A program made the position numbers and the translations under genes. Below are positions 33,622-42,591 of a DNA stretch of 44,232 nucleotides, one piece after another. The stretch comes from Candidatus Poribacteria bacterium (GTDB lineage Bacteria > Poribacteria > WGA-4E > WGA-3G), in contig JAPOZO010000069.1 in the NCBI GenBank assembly GCA_026706025.1, positions 1 through 44,232 on the forward strand, in the 5' to 3' direction. Each line of letters opens with the position of its first letter. Positions within the stretch are counted from its first letter, which is position 1. The notes beneath the pieces are model-generated. The model saw only the letters and a program-made list of their open reading frames with translations, was not told the origin of the DNA and did not search any database.

Positions 33622-36600
33622 ATGAGAACGACTTTAGTTTGGACACTGATATTATTTACATTATCACTTCTCATATTGTTACCGCACGTTGCTTTGGCAC
33701 AGACCGAACAAGGTGAGAGACCTATCGTCCACCTCGTTTATCTGAGTGGCGGTAACCCACAGCCAAATATTGATGCGAAATTGGATACATTGATAAAGGA
33801 CACACAGCAGTTCTTTGCAGACCAAATGGAAGCACACGGGTTCGAGAGAAAAACATTCTTGTATGAAACCGACGCGCATGGAAAAGCAGTCGTGCATCAT
33901 GAGCCAAAAAACTTTCCGCGACCTCATTACCTACTCTTGTTGTATGAGAGCAATGAGTTGCTGTCGTTCGCCGGGTTACACACTTGTGGTGTCGCCTGGG
34001 TACCCGGAGACGCGATTGGTGGAAGCGCAAACATTCCGAGTCGTTGTTTTGATGTTTACACATTTGGGCATGAGCTCGGGCACCTTTTTGGATTGGGACA
34101 CAATTTTCGCAATGATGGCTACCTGATGGCTTACGGAACACAAAACCAATTATCCTATAGTAGTGCAGAATGGTTGGACGTCCATCCGGCTTTTAACACC
34201 GGTGGATACTTCACCAATAGGAACACAACGATTAAAATGCTGCCCCCCAGCCTTGTATCCCCCAGCAATGCGATCCGCCTCCGCTTTGAAGTAACCGATC
34301 CGGAGGGTCTGCATCAAGCACAATTAACATCAAGGGCAATTAATAGATTCCCTAGATTTCCTGCACTGATCGATTATGAGGGATTAAATGGAAGCACAGA
34401 CAGCACACTTGAATTTATCATCCCAGATCCGACAATTTTCACTGGAAATGCGTTTGACGTAAACCTTGATGTTATTGATATGCAGGGAAACATTTTCCTG
34501 GGTTCTACGTATGCTACGTATCGGGTTAACACGACTCTTCTGTTGCCACCCTCCGAGGTTCCGTCAAGTTTGGACTCACATTCGGAAGTACACGTGCAAC
34601 ATAGAATTGGTCAGATACGTCCGCAGTACACAACATGGAATTTACCCGAAGGTGCCATAGCGCGTCTGGGTAAAGGTGGCATTAATCAAGTCGCGTATTC
34701 ACCGGACGGTAGACGTTTGGCAGTTGCGAATTCTGCCGGTATTTTGCTCTATGATACACAAACTTATCAAGAAGTCTCTTTTTTCACTGACACTGGCCAC
34801 GGGACCGTGGGCTATAGTGTCTCGTTTAGTCCGGATGGGAAGACCCTCGCAAGCGCGGACTATAACTCCATCAGTCTATGGCATGTTGAGACGGGACAAC
34901 GCCTTCGGACCCTCACCGTGCCTGACCTAATAGCCACTTATGTCGCTTTTAGTCCGGGTGGGAAGACCCTCGCAAGCATCGGAAGTGATATCTATCTGTG
35001 GGATGTAGACACTGGAAATCTCCTCCATACCCTCGTGCTGAAGGACATGGTTCATTTGAATCTTATCCAAGGTGCTGTGCCTGCTCATGTTGTATTTAGT
35101 CCGGATGGGCAGACACTTGCAAGTACAAGTATTGGCAAGATTCTCCAGTTATGGGATGTTGAAACAGGGGATCTCCTTCACACGCTTGAACATGAAAGTT
35201 ATTTTACGGATGTCGCCTTCAGCCCGGATGGAAAGACGATCGCAAGCGCGATTGCAGGTCGGCATAGTGATATCTTATATTTTTGGGATGTTGAAACCGG
35301 ACAACGCCTCCGCCCCTTCACCGAACATGGATATGATATCAACAGTATCGCCTTCAGCCCGGATGGAAAGACACTCGCCATTGGAAGCCGTTATACTATA
35401 CGTGGAAATGATGGTGGGGATCTCACTTTATGGGATCTTGACACCGGAACGCTCCTTCACACACTTGTCGGGCATAGTTATTATATCCTGGATGTTGCCT
35501 TCAGTCCGGATGGACAGACGCTCACAAGCGCGAGTGGAGAGGGCACCTTACGTTTTTGGAATGTTGAGACCGGACAACTCCTCCACACCTTAGACGACCA
35601 TACAAATAATATCAATGATGTCGCCTTCAGCCCGGATGGACAGATGTTAGCAACCGCGAGTGGAGACAGCGACGGTCACGCCGGCACTGCCCCCACCATC
35701 CGTTTATGGGATCTTAGTACACGCAGCATCCTCTATACGATGACAGGCCATCCTTTTCATTCTGTCGCTTTCAGTCCGGATGGACAGATGTTAGCAAGTG
35801 GCAGTCACGACGGGGCTATCGGTTTATGGGACGTCAACACAGGCAGACTGCTCCGCACTCTCACAGGACATGCCCACACTGTCGCCAAAACATTGTTTTC
35901 TCCGGACGGACAGATACTCGCAAGTGGCAGTCACGACGGGGCTATCGGTTTATGGGACATCAACACAGGCAGACTGCTCCGCGCACTCCAACATACGCTT
36001 CCTGTAGTTGATATAAGTTTTAACCGTGATGGGTCGATGCTCGCAAGCCTGAGTTCTCAAACCCACTCCAACGTTGACAACATCATTTTATGGGATGTTG
36101 ACACGGGCAACCGTCTGGATCCTGCCATGGGTATAGGTTCGTCCTTTCAGATGGACCTCAGTCCCGATGGCAAAACACTCGCTGCCTCCGGATTCTCTCG
36201 AATTCACTTGTGGGATGTTGAGACGCGCAGCATCCGCCACACCTTCAGGGACAGGGAGCTGACCTTCATGGATGTAGCCTTTAGTCCCGATGGCAAAACA
36301 CTCGCTGCCCTGGTATCTCCTGACCCGTTCAAGGGAGGGTTGCCTTACATCCAGTTCTGGGATGTTGAGACGCGCAGCAGCCTCCGCACACTCACAGGAC
36401 ATAACTTCGGTCACGGATTTCACGGGGGTGCGTCCATTGCTTTCAGTCCGGATGGACAGACGCTTGCCAGCGCAAGTCGTGATAACACCGTCCTGCTGTG
36501 GGACCTTGCTCCCACGCCACCAGAACCAGCGCGCGTCACGGCAGATGTCAATGGGGATGGTGAAGTCAACATCCAAGACCTCGTCGCCGTCGCCGCAGCA

Positions 36601-37149
36601 ATCGGAGAAACTGACGAAAATGATGCCGATGTTAATGGGGATGGTGAAGTCAACATCCAAGACCTCGTCGCCGTCGCTGCAGCATTGGGTGAAGTCGCAG
36701 CGGCACCTGCTGCCCTGCGGCAAGAAGGCGCATCGCACCTAACACAAGAAGACGTGCAGCACTGGATCACTCAAGCACGGCAGTTAAATTTGACAGATGC
36801 GAGGACACAACTGGGCATTCTCTTCTTGGAGCAGCTGCTATCTGCAATGATACCGAAAGAGACGGCACTTTTGCCGAACTACCCGAACCCGTTCAACCCA
36901 GAGACGTGGATTCCGTATCAATTGGCAACCCCTGCGGATGTGAAACTGACGATATACGACATCCAAGGACGCGTCGTGCGAGATTTGGACTTAGGACATC
37001 AGCGTGCTGGGATGTATCAGAGCAAAAGCCGTGCGGCGTATTGGGATGGTAAGAATGCTGTCGGTGAACCCGTCGCAAGCGGTGTCTATTTCTATACGCT
37101 CACCGCTGGCGATTTCACTGCCACGCGGAAACTCCTGATACGGAAATAG
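33622..37149 (+). CDS. exported metzincin-type metalloprotease fused to WD40, dockerin and sorting domains
   Basis: 1175 residues. Signal peptide ends near ALA-QTEQ. Residues 30-200 are a metalloprotease domain with the full zinc motif H150-E-L-G-H-L-F-G-L-G-H160 and a downstream Met-turn (GYLM169AYG), so a metzincin. Residues about 205-300 are beta-rich linker. From 338 (WNLPEGAIARLGKGGINQVA) about 14 WD40 blades with SPDG and LWDV motifs run to 970. Two dockerin-like calcium repeats (DVNGDGEVNIQDL twice, 973-1026) and the sorting domain (1086-1175, LLPNYPNPFNPETW ... RKLLIRK) follow. Probably a surface-anchored protease with a large binding platform. Two blades at 35765-35990 are 126-bp near-identical copies. 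The ATG has AAAAAGGAG upstream. Confidence 0.87.
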   Translation: MRTTLVWTLILFTLSLLILLPHVALAQTEQGERPIVHLVYLSGGNPQPNIDAKLDTLIKDTQQFFADQMEAHGFERKTFLYETDAHGKAVVHHEPKNFPRPHYLLLLYESNELLSFAGLHTCGVAWVPGDAIGGSANIPSRCFDVYTFGHELGHLFGLGHNFRNDGYLMAYGTQNQLSYSSAEWLDVHPAFNTGGYFTNRNTTIKMLPPSLVSPSNAIRLRFEVTDPEGLHQAQLTSRAINRFPRFPALIDYEGLNGSTDSTLEFIIPDPTIFTGNAFDVNLDVIDMQGNIFLGSTYATYRVNTTLLLPPSEVPSSLDSHSEVHVQHRIGQIRPQYTTWNLPEGAIARLGKGGINQVAYSPDGRRLAVANSAGILLYDTQTYQEVSFFTDTGHGTVGYSVSFSPDGKTLASADYNSISLWHVETGQRLRTLTVPDLIATYVAFSPGGKTLASIGSDIYLWDVDTGNLLHTLVLKDMVHLNLIQGAVPAHVVFSPDGQTLASTSIGKILQLWDVETGDLLHTLEHESYFTDVAFSPDGKTIASAIAGRHSDILYFWDVETGQRLRPFTEHGYDINSIAFSPDGKTLAIGSRYTIRGNDGGDLTLWDLDTGTLLHTLVGHSYYILDVAFSPDGQTLTSASGEGTLRFWNVETGQLLHTLDDHTNNINDVAFSPDGQMLATASGDSDGHAGTAPTIRLWDLSTRSILYTMTGHPFHSVAFSPDGQMLASGSHDGAIGLWDVNTGRLLRTLTGHAHTVAKTLFSPDGQILASGSHDGAIGLWDINTGRLLRALQHTLPVVDISFNRDGSMLASLSSQTHSNVDNIILWDVDTGNRLDPAMGIGSSFQMDLSPDGKTLAASGFSRIHLWDVETRSIRHTFRDRELTFMDVAFSPDGKTLAALVSPDPFKGGLPYIQFWDVETRSSLRTLTGHNFGHGFHGGASIAFSPDGQTLASASRDNTVLLWDLAPTPPEPARVTADVNGDGEVNIQDLVAVAAAIGETDENDADVNGDGEVNIQDLVAVAAALGEVAAAPAALRQEGASHLTQEDVQHWITQARQLNLTDARTQLGILFLEQLLSAMIPKETALLPNYPNPFNPETWIPYQLATPADVKLTIYDIQGRVVRDLDLGHQRAGMYQSKSRAAYWDGKNAVGEPVASGVYFYTLTAGDFTATRKLLIRK

Positions 37150-37150
37150 G

Positions 37151-37228
37151 ATAGCCGATTGAAAGCGCGCACGATAGGTTGGGCGGTTTCCGAACCGCCT
37201 AACCCATGCCAAAAAGGAGTATTTTATC
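37151..37228 (+). promoter_or_regulatory. duplicated leader with stem-loop, copy 2
   Basis: Same leader as at 33537-33621, including the stem-loop (left arm at 37182-37188) and AAAAAGGAGTATTTTATC before the ATG at 37229. It begins two bases after the stop of the previous gene, so a separate promoter would have to lie within that gene or here. Confidence 0.6.
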
Positions 37229-39916
37229 ATGAAAACGACTTGGGTTTGGACACTGATACTGTTCGCATTTTCACTTTTCATATTATTACCGCACACCGCT
37301 GCGGTAGATACAACGAAATGGGGGCTACCCGAAGGTGCGAAACTCCGTATCGGCAAGGGCTATATTTATGGCATGGCCTATTCTGCTGATGGTACAAAGT
37401 TAGCCGTCCGGAGCAGTGTCGGTGTTCGGCTTTACGACGCGGAGACAGGTGAAGCACTTGACCTACTCACCCCGGATGAGCAGGTGCCCAGTAGCGTAGC
37501 GTTCAGCCCAAATGCCTCCATTCTTGCATTGGGGATTGGGCGAGAAATCCGTCTACTGGATGTCGAGACGGGTAGCCTTCTGCGAACCCTCACTGGGCAT
37601 ACGGAGCAGGTTGATGATAGCATAGCGTTCAGTCCCGATGGAACCACGCTTGCATCGGGAAGTTATGATAGGACGATCCGTGTGTGGGATGTGAACACAG
37701 GCAAAGAACTTGCCCAGCTCAGCGGGTATATCCCTCTGGTCCCTAGCATCCATGGCGGCCGGTTAGCGTTCAGTGCCGATGGAGTTATGATCGCATCGGG
37801 AATTGGTCATGGAACCATCCGTGTGTGGGATGCCGAGACGGGGAGCCTGCTGCGAACCCTCACTGGGCATACAAGCGCGGTTGGGAGCGTAGCGTTCAGT
37901 CCCCATGGAACCACTCTTGCCTCGGGGAGTTATGATGATACTGTCCGTGTATGGGATGCCGAGACGGGGAGCCTGCTGCGAACCCTCACTGGGCACATGA
38001 GTTCGGTCACGGGCGTAGCGTTTAGTCCCGATGGCAATATCATCGCATCCGCGAGTGATAATGCTGCTGTTCGTCTATGGGATGCTGAGACGGGGGAAGT
38101 CGTCTGGCCGCCATACCCCACAGGGGGTTATGTGAACTTTTTCAACGTTCCTGAAGGGTATGCGTATGGTGTAACGTTCAGTCCGGATGGAGGGACGCTC
38201 GCAATCCGAGGGTGGTACAGCACTATCCATCTGTGGGATTTGGATACGGGGAGTCTGGTAACCAGTTCCACCGATATCTCTGGTGGGCGTTTCATCAGAA
38301 TCATACCGGATGCGGATAGTAGCCCGCGAACGCTCATAGACCATAGCCCACTGGGGGGGGAAAAAATAGTATTCAGTCCGGATGGAACCCTTCTGGCAGA
38401 ATTGGGGACAAAAAAAATAATATTCAGTCCGGATGGAACCCTTCTGGAAGAATCAGGAGCGGGGAGAGGAACGGTCGTTCTGCGAGACGCTAAGACCGGT
38501 AACTACCTACGAAGCTTTACACCACCCACCAATGTCGAGGCCATAGCATTCAGTCCGGATGGAACTCTTCTGGCATTAGGGAGTAGAGGTGCTGGTACCC
38601 TCTATCTGTGGGACCTAAGAACAGATGAACTGCAAGTCTTAGGAAAACATGAACATTACATCAATAGCGTAGCATTCAGTCCGGACGGAACTCTGATCGC
38701 TTCAGCGGGTTATCATGATCACTCCGTCCATCTGTGGGATGTGGAGACAGGAAGCCTCCGGCACACCCTCAGAGTGGATTACCTTCTAGGCTCTGAGAGC
38801 GTAGCGTTCAGTCCAGATAGCACTATGATCGCTTTGACGGATGGTAAAGATGCCGTTCTGTGGGATGTGAAGACGGGCCAATCTCTAAGAAGATTCACGG
38901 GGCATAGTCATTTTGTTAAGAGTGTTGCGTTCAGGCCGGATGGCAACACACTCGCTACAGGAAGTGTAGATAGTACCGCCCGTGTATGGGATGTACAAAC
39001 AGGAAAAGAACTTGCTCTGCTCACAGGCACAGGAAATACGTGGGCTGGATTCGGCGTATTGGTAGCGTTCAGTCCGGATGGCGACTTTCTCGCTACGGGA
39101 GGGGAACACGATGATAGCGTCCATCTGTGGTATGTCGGGATGTGGAATAAGTTCAAAACTTTCAAAGGTGCGGGGCACGTCAGAGATATAGCATTCAGTC
39201 CGGATGGTAGCACCCTCGCTACGATCAGAGATGCGGATTCCGTTATTATTTTCTGGGAGGTTGTACCTACACCGACTCCGGATGCTGATGAGTTCCCTCA
39301 ATTATCAGCGGATGTTAACGGTGATGGTGAAGTCAATATCCAAGACCTTGTCGCCGTCGCTGCAGCATTAGGTGAAGTCGGTGAAAACGCTGCGGATGTC
39401 AATGGCGATGGTGAAGTCAACATACAAGACCTCGTCGCCGTCGCTGCAGCAATCGGAGAAGTCGCAGCGGCACCTGCTGTTCTGCGTCAACAAGGCGCAG
39501 CGCACCTCACACAGGAAGACGTGCAGCACTGGATTACACAGGCACAGCAGGCAAACCTCACGGATGCAACTTCTGTCCGAGGGATCCGCTTCCTGGCGCA
39601 GCTACTCGCAGCATTCACGCCAAAAGAGACGGCATTGTTAGCAAACTATCCGAACCCATTCAACCCAGAGACGTGGATTCCGTATCAATTGGCAACCCCT
39701 GCGGATGTGACACTAACAATATACGACATCCAAGGACGCGTCGTGCGAGATTTGGATTTAGGGCATCAACGCGCGGGGATGTATCAGAGCAAAAGCCGTG
39801 CGGCGTATTGGGATGGCAGGAACGCACAAGGTGAGTCGGTCGTAAGTGGCGTGTATTTCTACACCCTCACCGCAGGCGAATTTACTGCGACGCGTAAGAT
39901 GTTGATAGCGAAGTAA
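37229..39916 (+). CDS. exported WD40-dockerin-sorting domain protein
   Basis: 895 residues; signal peptide ends near TAA-VDTT. The protein enters with WGLPEGAKLRIGKGYIYGMA, then about 14 WD40 blades to residue 680 (FSPDGTTLASGSYDRTIRVW, FSPHGTTLASGSYDDTVRVW). Dockerin-like repeats (DVNGDGEVNIQDL twice) lie at 694-744 and the sorting domain at 804-895, ending RKMLIAK. It is the metzincin gene's neighbour without the protease part, with the same leader and closely matching 3' end. Two blades around 37820-38010 are 126-bp near-identical units, and 38371-38450 shows a 51-bp partial blade duplication (FSPDGTLLAE, FSPDGTLLEE). Expected to be a surface-exposed binding platform; the ligand is unknown. 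Confidence 0.86.
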   Translation: MKTTWVWTLILFAFSLFILLPHTAAVDTTKWGLPEGAKLRIGKGYIYGMAYSADGTKLAVRSSVGVRLYDAETGEALDLLTPDEQVPSSVAFSPNASILALGIGREIRLLDVETGSLLRTLTGHTEQVDDSIAFSPDGTTLASGSYDRTIRVWDVNTGKELAQLSGYIPLVPSIHGGRLAFSADGVMIASGIGHGTIRVWDAETGSLLRTLTGHTSAVGSVAFSPHGTTLASGSYDDTVRVWDAETGSLLRTLTGHMSSVTGVAFSPDGNIIASASDNAAVRLWDAETGEVVWPPYPTGGYVNFFNVPEGYAYGVTFSPDGGTLAIRGWYSTIHLWDLDTGSLVTSSTDISGGRFIRIIPDADSSPRTLIDHSPLGGEKIVFSPDGTLLAELGTKKIIFSPDGTLLEESGAGRGTVVLRDAKTGNYLRSFTPPTNVEAIAFSPDGTLLALGSRGAGTLYLWDLRTDELQVLGKHEHYINSVAFSPDGTLIASAGYHDHSVHLWDVETGSLRHTLRVDYLLGSESVAFSPDSTMIALTDGKDAVLWDVKTGQSLRRFTGHSHFVKSVAFRPDGNTLATGSVDSTARVWDVQTGKELALLTGTGNTWAGFGVLVAFSPDGDFLATGGEHDDSVHLWYVGMWNKFKTFKGAGHVRDIAFSPDGSTLATIRDADSVIIFWEVVPTPTPDADEFPQLSADVNGDGEVNIQDLVAVAAALGEVGENAADVNGDGEVNIQDLVAVAAAIGEVAAAPAVLRQQGAAHLTQEDVQHWITQAQQANLTDATSVRGIRFLAQLLAAFTPKETALLANYPNPFNPETWIPYQLATPADVTLTIYDIQGRVVRDLDLGHQRAGMYQSKSRAAYWDGRNAQGESVVSGVYFYTLTAGEFTATRKMLIAK

Positions 39917-39929
39917 TATTTTCTATAGT

Positions 39930-40076
39930 TAAGCAAGTTTCAATATTAAATTTGCACATTTCCGATCAATGTCGGGCGGGGAAACCCTGGGGGAAACACC
40001 CAAGCAAAAACACCCTACGGGGTTTGTGCCTGCGGAAAAACCGAAAAATTGATACTCTATTATTTAATATTGCTTA
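39930..40076. repeat. MITE-like repeat, copy 2
   Basis: 147 bp, bounded by TAAGCAAGTTTCAATATTAA on the left and ATTTAATATTGCTTA on the right, as in 4686-4809. Shares the left 50 bases including GTCGGGCGGGGAAACCC, then a different, longer centre (CCCTGGGGGAAACACCCAAG...). Confidence 0.65.
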
Positions 40077-40802
40077 ATGAGGTTTAACAAATAAATTGGA
40101 TAGTCGCAGCTACGCAACGTGCGATGAATCGCACTACTACGAACCGATCCACTTGTTAATCATACGTCTTAGAATTACCCGATTAAATTCTTAATCTTCA
40201 TATACTATACTAACGTGAGTTTGATAAATATTTAGGGCGGAAGCATTCGTCTTAAAGTCCCCCTGATAAGGGGGATTTAGGGGGTTAAATCCCTAAAAAT
40301 TACCTCTTTTGGGGTGAATATATTGCTTTTTTGCTTAATTTGCGTCCGCTTCGGTTTCTAATACCTTTTTTCAAACTGGCGTTATACTAAACTTTGGACA
40401 ATTTTTGAGAATTCCTATGGGATTTATGTGATTACAAGATAACCTCCATGTCCGCTGAAGCGTTTGTGAGAATGCTTCCTCCAAGTTCTGAACCGTGATT
40501 GATCGGATTTATATGATTTACGAGATAAAGACAACGCAATACCTAAAGCGTTTATCACAACGAATACCTCTTTTATCATAGTAATCAGAAAAATCAGAAA
40601 AATCACAGTTCAAACACCAAGCAATATCTGAACTCTGATTGATGGGAATTTAAATGCCACTCAAACTGTCCAAACTTTAGTATACTATAGTAGATTTTGA
40701 AAGGACTTGCACACTCTTTCAGACGGGCGAGGGGACCTCACCCCTACGGTTTGCCTTCTGTAGAGCGATTTGTGTAAGTCCTATTATTAAGGAGAGAAAC
40801 CG
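40077..40802. other. long repeat-rich intergenic region
   Basis: No convincing gene. It holds the GTGCGAT/ATCGCAC dyad (from 40118), the 31-bp inverted partner of 30687-30717 (40171-40201), and a hairpin TCCCCCT-GATA-AGGGGGA (40258-40275). It also has inverted copies of a GAACxGTGATT / AATCACAGTTC repeat (around 40481-40612 and again at 40631). GGAGAG before 40803 is the ribosome binding site of the next gene. Confidence 0.6.
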
Positions 40803-41957
40803 ATGAGAAAATTGATCTGTTCATTGCTAACACTCAGTTTAACACTATCCGTTTTCGCAGCAAGTTACGCCGAAGAAGAGACGGATATTGACATCTTGAG
40901 GGCAGCTGATGTCAATGCTGATGGAACGATAAACATCCTTGATCTGGTACAGATTGCCGCGGACTTGGGCGCGACATCCACCGCAGATCAGCCTCTGAAC
41001 TCAGATGTCAACGCGGATGGTACTGTCAATATTCTTGACTTGGTGTTTGTCGCGAACCATCTTGGTGAAACTGTCAGGCCGCCTGCGGTGTTCGTCAGTG
41101 CGGACCCAGAACCTGAATCGGAGCTGGAGATTGACGATACAATCGTCCTCACTTTCGATAATACGCCAGAAGCCTTTACCACCAGCACGGGAGTCGCAAC
41201 GGTCGTTGATAACACAGTGACACTATCAGGTCCTTTTGACCCAGGGACGCTTGTCCTGGTCGTCACTTGGGCAGATGGCACACAAACACTCCGGTATACC
41301 GTTCGCGAACCTGATACTGAGCCGCCTCAGATTACGAATGTAATCGCCATGGATAGCGACGGCAACATTGAGCCGCAACCGACGCAAAACACGACACGGT
41401 TTGAAATTACGTTCAACGAACCGGTAATTGGTCAGGCTATACTCTTCACAGCAGCGGGGACTAATGTCGGTTGGTCGAGTGAAATTGAGGGCAATAAAGG
41501 GATCGTTGAACGCCGCTACGCGAAAGCACTGGAGAGTGGGTTTACCTATATTATTGAGGTGTATGCCATCGACACTGCGGGTAATGAGATCGGTTACACG
41601 ATTACGTTCCCACCTGTCGATGAGCCCCCAGAGATCCCCATTCTCGTCGACGATGAGACATTCGATACAGTTGTCCTCGAATCGGAACTCCCTGTCGTGG
41701 TTGAGTTTTATGCGGAATGGTGACCCTTCTGCCGTATGATGGAGCCAGTTGTCTCCGAAGTCGGATTAGAGAACCAAGACACCTTCACGATTGCCAGGAT
41801 CGACATTGATGAAAGTAATGAAATACCACAAAGGTATCAAATCCGAGCCACCCCAACTTATATCGTATTTCGAGATGGAGAGGTTATCGGACGTTTCACA
41901 GGAGCTATGCCGAAAGATAGGTTCCTGGAGAATATTCTTAATGCTATAGACAATTGA
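40803..41957 (+). CDS. exported dockerin-thioredoxin protein, probable selenoprotein (in-frame TGA)
   Basis: Read with TGA at 41721-41723 as residue 307, the frame gives 384 residues. Signal peptide ends near SYA-EEE. Two dockerin-like calcium repeats (DVNADGTINILDL, DVNADGTVNILDL) lie at 36-85, beta-sandwich linkers follow to about 275, then a thioredoxin domain: VVVEFYAEW-[TGA]-PFCRMMEPVVSE. In thioredoxins the W is followed by C-x-x-C; here the first Cys codon is TGA, giving U-P-F-C, while C310 is intact. The frame stays open 77 codons beyond it with the cis-Pro motif RATPTYIVFRDGEVIGRF. So either selenocysteine or a single-base nonsense mutation from TGC/TGT. GGAGAG lies seven bases before the ATG. 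It would act in the cell envelope as a thiol/selenol oxidoreductase. Confidence 0.78.
41741..41756 (+). promoter_or_regulatory. candidate SECIS-like stem-loop after the TGA
   Basis: GGAG (41741-41744), loop CCAGTTGT, CTCC (41753-41756); the loop begins 21 bases after the TGA, inside the distance known for bacterial SECIS elements. CTTC (41726-41729) and GAAG (41757-41760) could extend it with a large one-sided bulge. The loop's G is later than the usual first or second position, so the match is only partial. Confidence 0.3.
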
Positions 41958-41987
41958 TGGAAACGGTTCTCTTTTTTCAAAAGTGGT

Positions 41988-42407
41988 TTACTTGAGAAAA
42001 TCCTCTATATTGTCAATCCCAGTTAGGCTACCGAGTTTGCCGTTATACTCCCAACCACCATCTTGGGCTTTGAGAGTCTTAATCCGAGCGATAACGGCAT
42101 CTCTGTAGCCCTTTGACAACCTAATAACCTTATGGAACTGGTCGTTCTTGAGACCGAACTGCTCGCGGATATCTTTCCACGCGATGGGTCTGGAACCCGC
42201 TGCGTTTATACGCATTTCCGCGATCTGTACCGCAAGTGTGTTACGTTCTTCCTCGGTTGTCTCCCTAACATAGTGCTCTGCTATTGAAGACCTAGGCTTC
42301 GCCGCTGCATCTTCGTTATCCACTGTATTGTCATCTTCAACCGCATCTGTGGATAGCTCAGATTGTGTTCGGAAATCCTTGAGAGCATCCCCGAAAGCAC
42401 CGAGCAT
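41988..42407 (-). CDS. hypothetical protein, probably 5'-truncated
   Basis: 139 residues from the first ATG (GGAAG about 12 bases upstream). No signal peptide; charged, helical, with TEEERNTLAVQIAEMRINAA and AWKDIREQFGLKNDQFHKVI, the latter resembling a helix-turn-helix stretch. The frame remains open on the other side of this ATG to about 42591, coding protein-like text (PFNLTEIRRNTQKHPIKDPY, then DYDFTEDEIDML) but with no ATG, GTG or TTG. This suggests the true start was cut off where a repeat element begins near 42600. No family recognised. Confidence 0.55.
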   Translation of the reverse strand: MLGAFGDALKDFRTQSELSTDAVEDDNTVDNEDAAAKPRSSIAEHYVRETTEEERNTLAVQIAEMRINAAGSRPIAWKDIREQFGLKNDQFHKVIRLSKGYRDAVIARIKTLKAQDGGWEYNGKLGSLTGIDNIEDFLK

Positions 42408-42591
42408 GTCTATTTCATCTTCCGTGAAATCGTAATCTGGATCGTCTTGGTCTTTGATTAGTCCCGTAGGTGTTTTTGCTTGGGGTCTTTGATAGGGGTC
42501 TTTGATAGGGTGTTTCTGCGTATTTCTGCGGATTTCCGTTAGGTTGAATGGTGTTAAGAAAGTAGATGTTGGTCTGCCAATACCCCTAAAT

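Noticed and set aside
36088-36738. Reverse open frame of 216 codons
   Set aside because: Antisense shadow of the dockerin and WD40 part of the 33622 gene, which has far better coding evidence.
40258-40275. Rho-independent terminator
   Set aside because: Good hairpin but no T-run, and the nearest gene end is more than 300 bases away; more likely one of the dispersed palindromes.
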